Both the position numbers and the translations under genes were made by a program. Under the pieces are notes generated by a model that ran no database searches, was not told where the DNA came from, and was given only the letters and a program-made list of their open reading frames with translations. DNA of 7,933 nucleotides from contig QMVI01000043.1 of NCBI GenBank assembly GCA_003661015.1, forward strand, positions 1 through 7,933, given 5' to 3'. This document shows positions 1 to 6,187 of the stretch, piece after piece; the first letter of the stretch is position 1, and each line of letters starts with the position of its first letter. The DNA is from Methanosarcinales archaeon. GTDB taxonomy: Archaea; Halobacteriota; Methanosarcinia; DSM-18856; Methermicoccaceae.

Positions 1-1
1 A

Positions 2-73
2 AAGTTGAGATTTGAAGATGGTCTGGGTGGAGTGGAACCACCACCATTTCCACAGAAAGGTTTTCTCTTTTGA
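2..73 (+). CDS. Possible C-terminal tail of an upstream gene (partial)
   Basis: Frame 2 is open from the left edge to a TGA at 71-73 and gives 23 residues ending PPPFPQKGFLF. The stop lies 16 bases before the polC start on the same strand, which would fit an upstream gene in the same transcription unit. The peptide is proline- and glycine-rich and I recognise no family. The minus strand is also open here, and a long hairpin (14-50) covers much of the piece, so the Gly/Pro run may merely reflect a structured non-coding element. Too short to decide. Confidence 0.3.
   Translation, partial: KLRFEDGLGGVEPPPFPQKGFLF
14..50 (+). other. Long imperfect hairpin upstream of polC
   Basis: Three paired blocks nest around one loop: GAA (14-16) with TTC (48-50), ATGGT (18-22) with ACCAT (43-47), and GGTGG (26-30) with CCACC (38-42). 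The loop is 31-37, and bulges at 17 and 23-25 are confined to the left arm. All 13 pairs are Watson-Crick. A T-rich stretch (61-70, nine T of ten) follows after about ten bases, so it could act as a terminator of the upstream transcript or as a leader structure for polC. It could also be a by-product of Gly/Pro codons if the upstream reading frame is real. Confidence 0.4.
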
Positions 74-89
74 TGATATATGATGTTTT

Positions 90-3000
90 GTGAAATATTT
101 CGAAGAACTTGAAAAGGAACTGAGAAAGGCAATCGATATTGCACAGAGAGCGAGAGATAAAGGGCTTGACCCTGTAGAGCGTGTGGAAATCTTGCCTGCC
201 AAAGAACTTGCAGACAGAGTTGAGAGCCTACTCCAAATTCCTGGACTTGCAAAGCACATAAAGAAATTTGAGGATAAATTTTCAAGAGAACGACTTGCTC
301 TTGAAATTGGACTTAATATCGCAATGGGAGAAGTAAAAATATATGAATCAAAGACTGAAGCTCTTGAAGATGGAGTCAGGGCGGCAGTTGCAATTCTCAC
401 AGAGGGTGTTGTGTCAGCACCTCTTGAAGGTATAGCAAGGGTTGAAGTTGCTAGGAATGACGATGGAAGCGATTTTGTTAGAATCTACTACGCTGGACCC
501 ATCAGAAGCGCGGGTGGTACAGCACAAGCACTCTCTGTTCTTGTTGCTGACTACATAAGAAGGCATCTTGGTATAGACCGATACAAACCAAGGGTCGAAG
601 AGATAGAGAGGTGCGTTGCAGAGATTCCAGCATACAAGAGGAGGGTGAATCTCCAATATCTTCCAACCGAGGATGAGATAAGAGCAATAGTCAGCAACTG
701 TCCCATATGCATAGATGGTGAGGGGACTGAAGATGAAATTGTAGAGGGTTTTGCGGATCTTGATAGAATATCAACTCCAAAAATAAGGGGGGGGATGGCT
801 CTTGTCATTGCAGAAGGAATAGCGTTGAAGGCTCGAAAGCTCAAGAAATATGTCTCGATGCTCGGGCTGGATGGATGGGAATTCCTCGATATGCTGGTGC
901 ATGACACAAATGAAGATAAAGAGACCAGAGACAGGGATGTGGAGCCAAGACTCAGATACATGGAAGACACACTTGCTGGCAGACCTGTTTTTTCACATCC
1001 AATGTCAAAAGGCGGATTCAGACTGAGATACGGACGTTCTAGGAATACAGGTCTGGCTGCAGTTGGAATACACCCTGGTACAATGGGGATTCTATTCGAT
1101 TTTCTCGCAACTGGAACACAAATGAAACTCGAAAGACCTGGGAAGGCTGGAGCAGTTGCACCTGTTGATTCGATTGATGGTCCAACTGTACTTCTTGACA
1201 ATGGAGACGTTGTTAGGGTGGAGTCATATGAGCAAGCACTCAAAATAAGAGACAGGGTCGTGGAGATTCTGGACGTTGGAGAGATACTCATATCATTTGG
1301 CGAGTTTATCGAGAATAATCATCCATTGATGCCGGCAGGATACTCTGAAGAATGGTGGAGAGAGGAGGTAAGAAGTAAAGGGGGCGAGCCTCCCGAAGAT
1401 GTGAACGAGGAGGGTGCCTGGAATATTTCTATGAAATACGGAGTTCCACTGCATCCAAAATATACCTTCATGTGGCAAGACTTAAGCACAGATGATATAC
1501 TGTTTTTGAGAGAATTCTTCTCAAAGAACAATATGAAAGTCAAATACACAGAAGAGTTCAAGAGAGTCAAGAAAATACTGGAAACACTTCTCATACCGCA
1601 CAAAATAAAAGATGGTACTCTGTTCATTGAGTTTGAACAGACGCTTTTGAAATGTTTGGGAATTGATGAGAGGGACAAATGCATAGGGGAAGAGTTATCG
1701 ACCTCAGACCCACTTGAACTTGTATCCAGACTGAGTGGTGTTAAGATAAAAAATAGAGCACCCGTTAGAATCGGAGCAAGAATGGGAAGACCAGAAAAGT
1801 CCAAGAAGAGAGAGATGCAACCTCCTCCAAATGTTCTGTTCCCGCTCGGCAACGCAGGGGGGAGGGTCAGACTGTTCAAGAACGCTTTACAGAACGGAGG
1901 AGTGATTGAGGTTGAAATTAGAACAATGATGTGTCCAGCGTGTAAAGAAGAAACATTCCTATCCGTATGTCCCTCGTGTGGCACTCGGACGGTACAGGTG
2001 GGAAGATGTCCAAGACATGGGAGGGTAGGTGGAAAAGAGAAATGTCCAAGATGTGGATCAAAACTCACATTTTATGATACAAAAAAGATAGATTTGAAAT
2101 CATATTACGCATCTGCACTCAAAAAAGTTGGAGAGGCGAATGCACATGCACTGAAAGGTGTGATTGGACTGACATCAACGACAAAAACTCCTGAACCCAT
2201 TGAAAAGGGGATACTAAGGGCTAAACATGGGCTTGCTGTATTCAAGGATGGGACGATCAGATATGACATGACCGACCTTCCTCTCACCCACTTCAAACCA
2301 GATGAGATTAATGTTGATGTTGAGACACTCAAAAAGTTGGGATATCACACAGATATCAATGGAGAAGAGCTAAAAAGCAGGGAACAGATGCTTGAATTAA
2401 AAGTTCAGGATATCGTGGTGTCTGAAGACTGCATAAAATACATGTTCAAAGTGTCGAAGTTCATTGACGAGCTTCTTGAAAAGGTGTATGGACTTGAACC
2501 ATACTATAACGCAAATAACGAAAAGGACATGATTGGGCAACTTGTTATAGGGCTGGCACCACACACATCTGCGGGCGTGCTTGGTAGGATCATTGGGTAT
2601 ACGAGTGGATCAGTTTGCTATGCTCATCCATTCTTCCATGCCGCCAAGAGAAGGAACTGTGATGGGGATGAGGATTCAGTGATATTGTTGTTGGATGGAC
2701 TTCTGAACTTTTCAAAATCGTATTTACCTGATAAAAGAGGGGGCAAAATGGATGCTCCCCTTGTCCTGACAACAAGAATAGATCCCCATGAGATAGACTC
2801 AGAAGCCCACAATATAGAGGTTGTCTTTTCGTACCCACTTGAGGTCTATGAGAGGGCTGAAAAGTTCGCATCCTCAAAAGAAGTTGAGAACTTGGTAGAA
2901 ACTGTCAGAAATAAACTTGATGAGGAGGAAATACACATCGGATATACCCATCCAACACATAATATATTCGATGGGCCTCTGAACAGTGCGTATAAAGTGC

Positions 3001-3404
3001 TTGAGAGTATGATGGATAAGATGGAAGCCCAACTACTGCTCGCAAAGAAGCTGAGATGTGTAAATGAGAGAGACGTGGCGGAGAGAATTTTCAATTCTCA
3101 CTTCATACCAGACCTTCTCGGAAACCTGAGAGAATTCTCAAAACAGGGTGTTAGGTGTGTGAAATGCAACACAAAGTTCAGAAGGCCACCTCTCAGAGGG
3201 GTCTGTCCAAAGTGTGGGGGGAGGTTGATTTTGATGGTTCATGAAGGGTCTGTGAGAAAGTACCTTGAAGCGTCAATAAAACTCGCAAAAGACTTCAATG
3301 TATCACCATACACAAAACAGAGAATTGAAATGATAATTCAGGACATATCCGATATTTTCGAGAACTACTCAACAAAACAAAAAAGATTATTTGATTTTAT
3401 GTGA
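90..3404 (+). CDS. polC: DNA polymerase II (family D) large subunit DP2
   Basis: This is the catalytic subunit of the archaeal replicative D-family polymerase, which works with the exonuclease subunit DP1. The 1104 residues are a normal DP2 length and no intein is present. The N-terminal DP2 signature is YYAGPIRSAGGTAQ (from residue 133). The active-site motif NCDGDEDS lies at 856-863, so D858 and D860 are the expected metal-binding aspartates. Zinc-binding cysteine pairs are seen at 615/618, 627/630 and 652/655, with C640 between them, and a C-terminal finger at 1023/1026 and 1039/1042. The protein ends in QKRLFDFM, which resembles a PCNA-interacting (PIP) box with Met for the last aromatic. 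The start is GTG at 90; an in-frame TGA at 81-83 blocks extension. No strong Shine-Dalgarno sequence is visible. DP1 is not in the window. The stop TGA lies 8 bases from the convergent rpoD stop. Confidence 0.97.
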   Translation: MKYFEELEKELRKAIDIAQRARDKGLDPVERVEILPAKELADRVESLLQIPGLAKHIKKFEDKFSRERLALEIGLNIAMGEVKIYESKTEALEDGVRAAVAILTEGVVSAPLEGIARVEVARNDDGSDFVRIYYAGPIRSAGGTAQALSVLVADYIRRHLGIDRYKPRVEEIERCVAEIPAYKRRVNLQYLPTEDEIRAIVSNCPICIDGEGTEDEIVEGFADLDRISTPKIRGGMALVIAEGIALKARKLKKYVSMLGLDGWEFLDMLVHDTNEDKETRDRDVEPRLRYMEDTLAGRPVFSHPMSKGGFRLRYGRSRNTGLAAVGIHPGTMGILFDFLATGTQMKLERPGKAGAVAPVDSIDGPTVLLDNGDVVRVESYEQALKIRDRVVEILDVGEILISFGEFIENNHPLMPAGYSEEWWREEVRSKGGEPPEDVNEEGAWNISMKYGVPLHPKYTFMWQDLSTDDILFLREFFSKNNMKVKYTEEFKRVKKILETLLIPHKIKDGTLFIEFEQTLLKCLGIDERDKCIGEELSTSDPLELVSRLSGVKIKNRAPVRIGARMGRPEKSKKREMQPPPNVLFPLGNAGGRVRLFKNALQNGGVIEVEIRTMMCPACKEETFLSVCPSCGTRTVQVGRCPRHGRVGGKEKCPRCGSKLTFYDTKKIDLKSYYASALKKVGEANAHALKGVIGLTSTTKTPEPIEKGILRAKHGLAVFKDGTIRYDMTDLPLTHFKPDEINVDVETLKKLGYHTDINGEELKSREQMLELKVQDIVVSEDCIKYMFKVSKFIDELLEKVYGLEPYYNANNEKDMIGQLVIGLAPHTSAGVLGRIIGYTSGSVCYAHPFFHAAKRRNCDGDEDSVILLLDGLLNFSKSYLPDKRGGKMDAPLVLTTRIDPHEIDSEAHNIEVVFSYPLEVYERAEKFASSKEVENLVETVRNKLDEEEIHIGYTHPTHNIFDGPLNSAYKVLESMMDKMEAQLLLAKKLRCVNERDVAERIFNSHFIPDLLGNLREFSKQGVRCVKCNTKFRRPPLRGVCPKCGGRLILMVHEGSVRKYLEASIKLAKDFNVSPYTKQRIEMIIQDISDIFENYSTKQKRLFDFM
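3371..3384 (-). terminator. T-tract terminator candidate for the rps13-rpoD operon
   Basis: Read on the minus strand, 3384-3371 is TTTTTTGTTTTGTT, 12 T of 14, starting about 29 bases after the rpoD stop. It lies within the last codons of polC. No clear hairpin precedes it. Archaeal RNA polymerase stops at such tracts, so it is a plausible end for the ribosomal protein operon, but the same bases encode Lys/Gln codons of polC and may be incidental. Confidence 0.35.
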
Positions 3405-3412
3405 TCAACCAA

Positions 3413-4207
3413 TCAAACACTGAGAAGCTCTATTATCTTCTCAGCTCTATTTTTTATATTTTTCACAGCTTCGATTACCATATCTGACGCTGTATATGAG
3501 CCATCACTCTCCATATACATGACAAAAGTATCCTCAATCTCTGCTACCTCTATCGCTCCCAGCTCGCATATTCTTTCACAGAGTTTGCAGAGAGAACACT
3601 CAAGTTCATTGGTAATACATACCTTCTTCTCTCCCTTTTTTTCCTCGAGCTTTAAAACACCCCTCGCACACTCCTCAACACACATGCCACATCCATCGCA
3701 GGATTCATTCACCCTTATCACAGGAAGATTCTTGTATCCACACGCTGTCCCTACCTGCCATTTCGCATGCTCTCTTCCCGTACTCACCCTCGCTATCGCT
3801 TCAAGAGCTATTCTCTGTCCATCAAACAACTCGATGATTGGTATGTTTGGGTCTGCGGGTTCTATATCTGGTGTATTTGATACCAAATCAGATGCCATTA
3901 CAACTCTTGGCCCTTCCACAGACAATGAAAACAAAACTTGGCACTTATTACATCCTCCCTCACACTCACATTCCTCCTTTGGAACAAGTGTAGATATATC
4001 TCCCCTAAAAGGTATGAGAGCGAGTCTGAGAGCAAGCTATTCATCATAATAAGTAGAAGTGTTTTCATATATGTTTACCTCGTCTATTGCCAGCTTTGGT
4101 ATCTCACACATGGAGGCTCTCCTTATTGCATTTGCAAACGAAGGAGTTGCACCTTTCAATATGAACTTTACCCTGTCCTCTCTAACATCGAGAAGCTCAA
4201 CTTCCAT
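3413..4207 (-). CDS. rpoD: RNA polymerase subunit D (Rpo3) with an in-frame TAG at codon 57
   Basis: Subunit D is the alpha/Rpb3 homologue that pairs with subunit L to nucleate RNA polymerase assembly. Residues 1-56 are typical, with FANAIRRASMCEIPKLAIDE in the middle. Codon 57 is TAG (4039-4037). The same frame then continues with LALRLALIP (58-66), a Cys cluster C80xC82x3C86x2C89, and the conserved DLVSNTPDIEPADPNIPI segment. A two-cluster ferredoxin-like insert follows (C170/173/176/180 and C204/207/210/214, both CxxCxxCxxxC), then MESDGSYTA near the C-terminus. Read through, it is 264 residues, the usual size for iron-sulfur-bearing D subunits. No frameshift is needed; the gene is whole apart from one amber codon. 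The start is taken as ATG 4207, 7 bases after the rps11 stop. An in-frame GTG at 4213 is better spaced from the GGAG within rps11. The stop is TGA. Confidence 0.93.
3420..3463 (+). terminator. Hairpin plus T-tract terminator candidate for polC
   Basis: CTGAGAAG (3420-3427) pairs perfectly with CTTCTCAG (3437-3444) around a 9-base loop, and is followed by a T-rich tract at 3450-3463 (12 T of 14). It begins 16 bases after the polC stop and lies inside the 3' end of rpoD on the opposite strand, so polC transcripts would end antisense to rpoD. Archaeal terminators chiefly need the T-tract; the hairpin adds support. Its activity is inferred. Confidence 0.5.
4037..4039 (-). other. In-frame amber codon in rpoD, candidate pyrrolysine/readthrough site
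   Basis: TAG sits between GAT GAA (D55 E56) and CTT GCT CTC AGA (L58-R61), in the conserved D-E-x-L-A-x-R-L motif of the subunit D assembly helix. Family knowledge from memory is that related archaea often have Gln, or a hydrophobic residue, at this position. A CAG-to-TAG change needs one transition. RpoD is essential and single-copy, so the codon must be read through if the base is correct. The decoded residue cannot be told from sequence alone. Confidence 0.7.
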
Positions 4208-4214
4208 ACTCACT

Positions 4215-4607
4215 TTACACTCTCCTTCCTCTTTTACCACCGGGTGGTTTTGTTCCATCATGTGGGATTGGGGTTACATCCTCTATTCTTCCAATCCTCA
4301 ATCCAGCTCTCGCAAAAGCTCTTATGGCGGCTTGAGCTCCTGGTCCCGGTGTTTTTTGTCTGTTCCCTCCTGGAGCCCTAACATAAACATGAATCCCCTC
4401 TATCCCCCTATCCTTTAACTTCTCTGCAAGCTGAGATGCCATCTGCATTGCAGTGTATGGCGAGCTCTCATCTCTGTCAGCCTTCACGACCATGCCACCT
4501 GATGATTTGGCGATGGTTTCTGCTCCAGTTAAGTCTGTAATCGTGATTATTGTATTGTTGAACGATGCATATATATGTGCAATCGCCCATTTCCCCTTCT
4601 CTGCCAC
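4215..4607 (-). CDS. rps11: 30S ribosomal protein S11 (uS11)
   Basis: uS11 is a small-subunit platform protein that binds 16S rRNA near the decoding region. The 130 residues carry the typical N-terminal IAHIYASFNNTIITITDLTG, the central YTAMQMASQLAEK, the VRAPGGNRQKTPGPGAQAAI segment and the basic end KPPGGKRGRRV. I chose GTG 4607 (MAEKGKW...) over the in-frame GTG at 4616. The ribosome site TGAGGTGG overlaps that upstream codon and stands 5 bases before 4607, and uS11 proteins normally begin about here. It lies 14 bases after rps4 and just before rpoD, the standard archaeal order. The stop is TAA. Confidence 0.96.
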   Translation of the reverse strand: MAEKGKWAIAHIYASFNNTIITITDLTGAETIAKSSGGMVVKADRDESSPYTAMQMASQLAEKLKDRGIEGIHVYVRAPGGNRQKTPGPGAQAAIRAFARAGLRIGRIEDVTPIPHDGTKPPGGKRGRRV

Positions 4608-4621
4608 TAAAACCACCTCAA

Positions 4622-5164
4622 TTATGATGTACTTTCTATCAACTTTCTCTCAGGATGTGATGGAGTTGAGAGAGGAGAACCCACATAATATGATATCTCC
4701 ATCTCCTCTTCAACAGGTACAAGATAACTTGGAACTGTTACCTTTCTCCCCTTAACTGCAATATGTCCGTGCACTATAAACTGACGTGCTTGTTTTATAC
4801 TCTTGGCAAGCCCTTGTCGGAAAACCTGTGTCTGTAATCTTCTCTCGAGTATGTCTTCGACTGAGAGAGAGAGTACATCACTCAATTCAGCATCATCTTT
4901 AACGAGTCCATACCTCTTTAATTTATTCAACAGATTTTCTATTTCTCGCTTGACTGTAGGAGTTTCACCAACCATGGCTATCCTTGCCATCAGGTTCCTT
5001 GCAAGTCTTCGGTAGTTCACAAGCACAGTATACGCCTTCCACACCTCTCTCTTGTTTCTCAGCCCATATTTCTTTATTAGCTCAGCTTCCTCAACTAACC
5101 TACTCTCTTCCCATGGATGCTTTGGAGTTTCGTATGTCTTCCTATTCTTCCCGGGATATCCCAC
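4622..5164 (-). CDS. rps4: 30S ribosomal protein S4 (uS4)
   Basis: uS4 is a primary 16S rRNA-binding protein that starts assembly of the small-subunit body. At 180 residues it has the archaeal size. The N-terminus is MGYPGKNRKTYETPKHPWEE. The S4 RNA-binding fold spans about 107-150 and contains RRLQTQVFRQGLAKSIKQAR and the HGHIAVKGRKV turn. The start is GTG 5164. A very strong ribosome site, GAGGTGAT, overlaps the rps13 stop and is spaced 3 bases from this GTG, which suggests translational coupling. The stop is TAA. Confidence 0.97.
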   Translation of the reverse strand: MGYPGKNRKTYETPKHPWEESRLVEEAELIKKYGLRNKREVWKAYTVLVNYRRLARNLMARIAMVGETPTVKREIENLLNKLKRYGLVKDDAELSDVLSLSVEDILERRLQTQVFRQGLAKSIKQARQFIVHGHIAVKGRKVTVPSYLVPVEEEMEISYYVGSPLSTPSHPERKLIESTS

Positions 5165-5173
5165 ATTATCACC

Positions 5174-5632
5174 TCACTTCTTCTTCCTTATAACACCAAC
5201 GACAGCACCTTTTCTCCCTGTAGACCTAGTTCTCTGTCCTCTCACTTTCTGTCCAAGTTCATGGCGAATTCCTCTATAGCATCTAATCTTTTTCATCAGA
5301 TTAATATCTTCTCTGACGATTAGGTCAACATCAACCCCTATGATATGATGATCTTTACCACTTATCAAATCCTTTCTTCTATTAAACATCCAAACCGGAA
5401 TAGATTTATCTATCTCATTCTCAACAACATTCTTCAGTCTCTCTATCTCTTCGTCTGAAAGATTTCCTAACCTTGCTTTCGGATCAATTCCGGCAATCTT
5501 TGCAATTTCCCATCCTACTCTTCTGCCTATCCCCTTGATACCTGTAAGTGAGAGATATACAAGCTTATTTCCATTTATATCTGTGTTTGCTATTCTAACC
5601 AAATGTTTGAAGTCATCTTGCTCATCAGCCAT
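5174..5632 (-). CDS. rps13: 30S ribosomal protein S13 (uS13)
   Basis: uS13 sits in the small-subunit head and contacts the large subunit and P-site tRNA. The 152 residues include the GIKGIGRRVGWEIAK helix-two-turn-helix region (about 32-46), the DLISGKDHHIIGVD stretch, and the rRNA-binding end RCYRGIRHELGQKVRGQRTR followed by a Lys-rich tail. The start ATG 5632 is preceded by the strong ribosome site GGAGGAG (5643-5637, minus strand) with a 4-base spacer. It is the first gene of the rps13-rps4-rps11-rpoD operon. The stop is TGA and overlaps the ribosome site of rps4. Confidence 0.97.
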   Translation of the reverse strand: MADEQDDFKHLVRIANTDINGNKLVYLSLTGIKGIGRRVGWEIAKIAGIDPKARLGNLSDEEIERLKNVVENEIDKSIPVWMFNRRKDLISGKDHHIIGVDVDLIVREDINLMKKIRCYRGIRHELGQKVRGQRTRSTGRKGAVVGVIRKKK

Positions 5633-5636
5633 GCTA

Positions 5637-5690
5637 CTCCTCCATACTCATGCTCTTCTATTTTTAGGCTTAGGTTAATGTATTTAAGTA
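5637..5690 (-). promoter_or_regulatory. Promoter and ribosome site of the rps13 operon
   Basis: On the minus strand, 5690-5681 reads TACTTAAATA, a good archaeal TATA element. About 40 bases further on, GGAGGAG (5643-5637) lies 4 bases before the rps13 ATG. A start of transcription near 5660 would give a leader of roughly 25-30 bases carrying the ribosome site. The position of the RNA start is inferred from the usual TATA spacing. Confidence 0.55.
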
Positions 5691-5692
5691 TA
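5683..5692 (+). promoter_or_regulatory. TATA element of the unrecognised gene at 5713, probably leaderless
   Basis: TTTAAGTATA lies with its centre about 26 bases before ATG 5713, the usual distance from an archaeal TATA box to the RNA start. No Shine-Dalgarno sequence is seen before that ATG. Both facts point to a leaderless mRNA beginning at or next to the start codon. It shares most of its bases with the oppositely directed TATA element of rps13. Confidence 0.5.
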
Positions 5693-5712
5693 TCGTGAGT
5701 TTTTTAATTTAG

Positions 5713-6165
5713 ATGCCAAGCATAGAATCCTTCGAACTCAGTACAGACACTGTGAACATATGTTGTACCCCCGGAAAACTGAGCGTATGGTTTGGCAAGA
5801 AAGCATCTGAAAAGAGTGTGATGAGAGTTCTCTATGCGGTAGGGAGAACAATATCCTCTGCTAGTTGTTAGCTCGAAGTGAGATGTCCATATGAGAAGAT
5901 AGCACTTTATGAATCAAATGGGTTCATTGTAAGTTCATATGCAAAACAGGGAGGGTATTACAGAGTCATATTTGCAGTCCCATTTTCAAGTCCGGGGGCA
6001 ATAAGATTCCTTACATGTACGATTATGGAGGAACTGAGAGAGTCGAGTACAACCAAAGTGTTCTACTGGGGAAAAGAAGTTATGCTCGAATATTTGTACA
6101 ACGAGTTTGAACACATTGAAGACTGGACATCCAAAAACATAAAATACAGAGAAGAGGGTGAATAA
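5713..6165 (+). CDS. Unrecognised protein with an in-frame TAG at codon 53
   Basis: I recognise no family. Reading TAG (5869-5871) as sense, one frame runs from ATG 5713 to TAA 6163-6165 and gives 150 residues. The N-terminal part is MPSIESFELSTDTVNICC up to SSASC (48-52). After the amber codon it continues LEVRCPYEKIALYESNGF, then a mixed hydrophobic stretch (YYRVIFAVPFSSPGAIRF) and a charged, aromatic end (FYWGKEVMLEYLYNEFEHIE). Cysteines occur at 17, 18, 52 and 57. No signal peptide or clear membrane segment is visible. The start ATG fits a TATA element 26 bases upstream. Under the standard code only the part from GTG 5878 would be called; that codon has no ribosome site. It is head-to-head with rps13 and 22 bases before hxlB, so probably co-transcribed with hxlB. 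A decayed gene is possible but only one stop interrupts it. Confidence 0.65.
5869..5871 (+). other. In-frame amber codon in the unrecognised gene, candidate pyrrolysine/readthrough site
   Basis: TAG follows TGT (C52) and precedes CTC GAA GTG (L54 E55 V56). The frame is free of TAA and TGA for 52 codons before and 97 codons after it. No ribosome site or good start codon directly follows that would support a separate downstream gene. With the amber codon in rpoD it forms a pair of independent cases within 2 kb. Confidence 0.6.
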
Positions 6166-6170
6166 TTATT

Positions 6171-6180
6171 GGTGGTGGAT
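6171..6180 (+). promoter_or_regulatory. Ribosome binding site that decides the hxlB start
   Basis: GGTGGTGGAT resembles the archaeal anti-Shine-Dalgarno complement (GGAGGTGAT) and ends 7 bases before ATG 6188. This favours 6188 over the upstream in-frame GTG at 6158, whose use would make these bases encode three tryptophans. Confidence 0.5.
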
Positions 6181-6187
6181 TAAGTCT

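Noticed and set aside
551..2068. Long minus-strand open frames of about 250 codons opposite polC (551-1291 and 1319-2068)
   Set aside because: They are Ser/Leu/Ile-rich mirror translations of the strongly supported polC frame, with no family motifs and no ribosome sites.
90..3404. Intein or inserted element in polC
   Set aside because: The length is that of intein-free DP2 and the motifs run without interruption.
3413..3934. A separate ferredoxin-like gene starting at TTG 3934
   Set aside because: The frame continues upstream without a gap into RpoD residues 58-91, including its Cys cluster; TTG 3934 has no ribosome site. It is the C-terminal part of rpoD.
4028..4030. Leu at rpoD codon 60 where some subunit D homologues have His, as a sign of gene decay
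   Set aside because: From memory, relatives in the same broad group carry L-A-L-R-L here, so the Leu is probably normal for the lineage.
4030..4045. Frameshift as the cause of the rpoD split
   Set aside because: Both halves are in one frame and align residue by residue around the TAG; an indel would have to be compensated within a few codons.
3519..4755. Plus-strand open frames of 100-176 codons opposite rpoD and rps11
   Set aside because: They are antisense shadows of well-conserved genes and their translations are low-complexity Ser/His/Phe-rich.
5878..6165. A separate 95-residue gene starting at GTG 5878
   Set aside because: No ribosome site or promoter lies just upstream, and the same frame is open back to ATG 5713 except for the single TAG.
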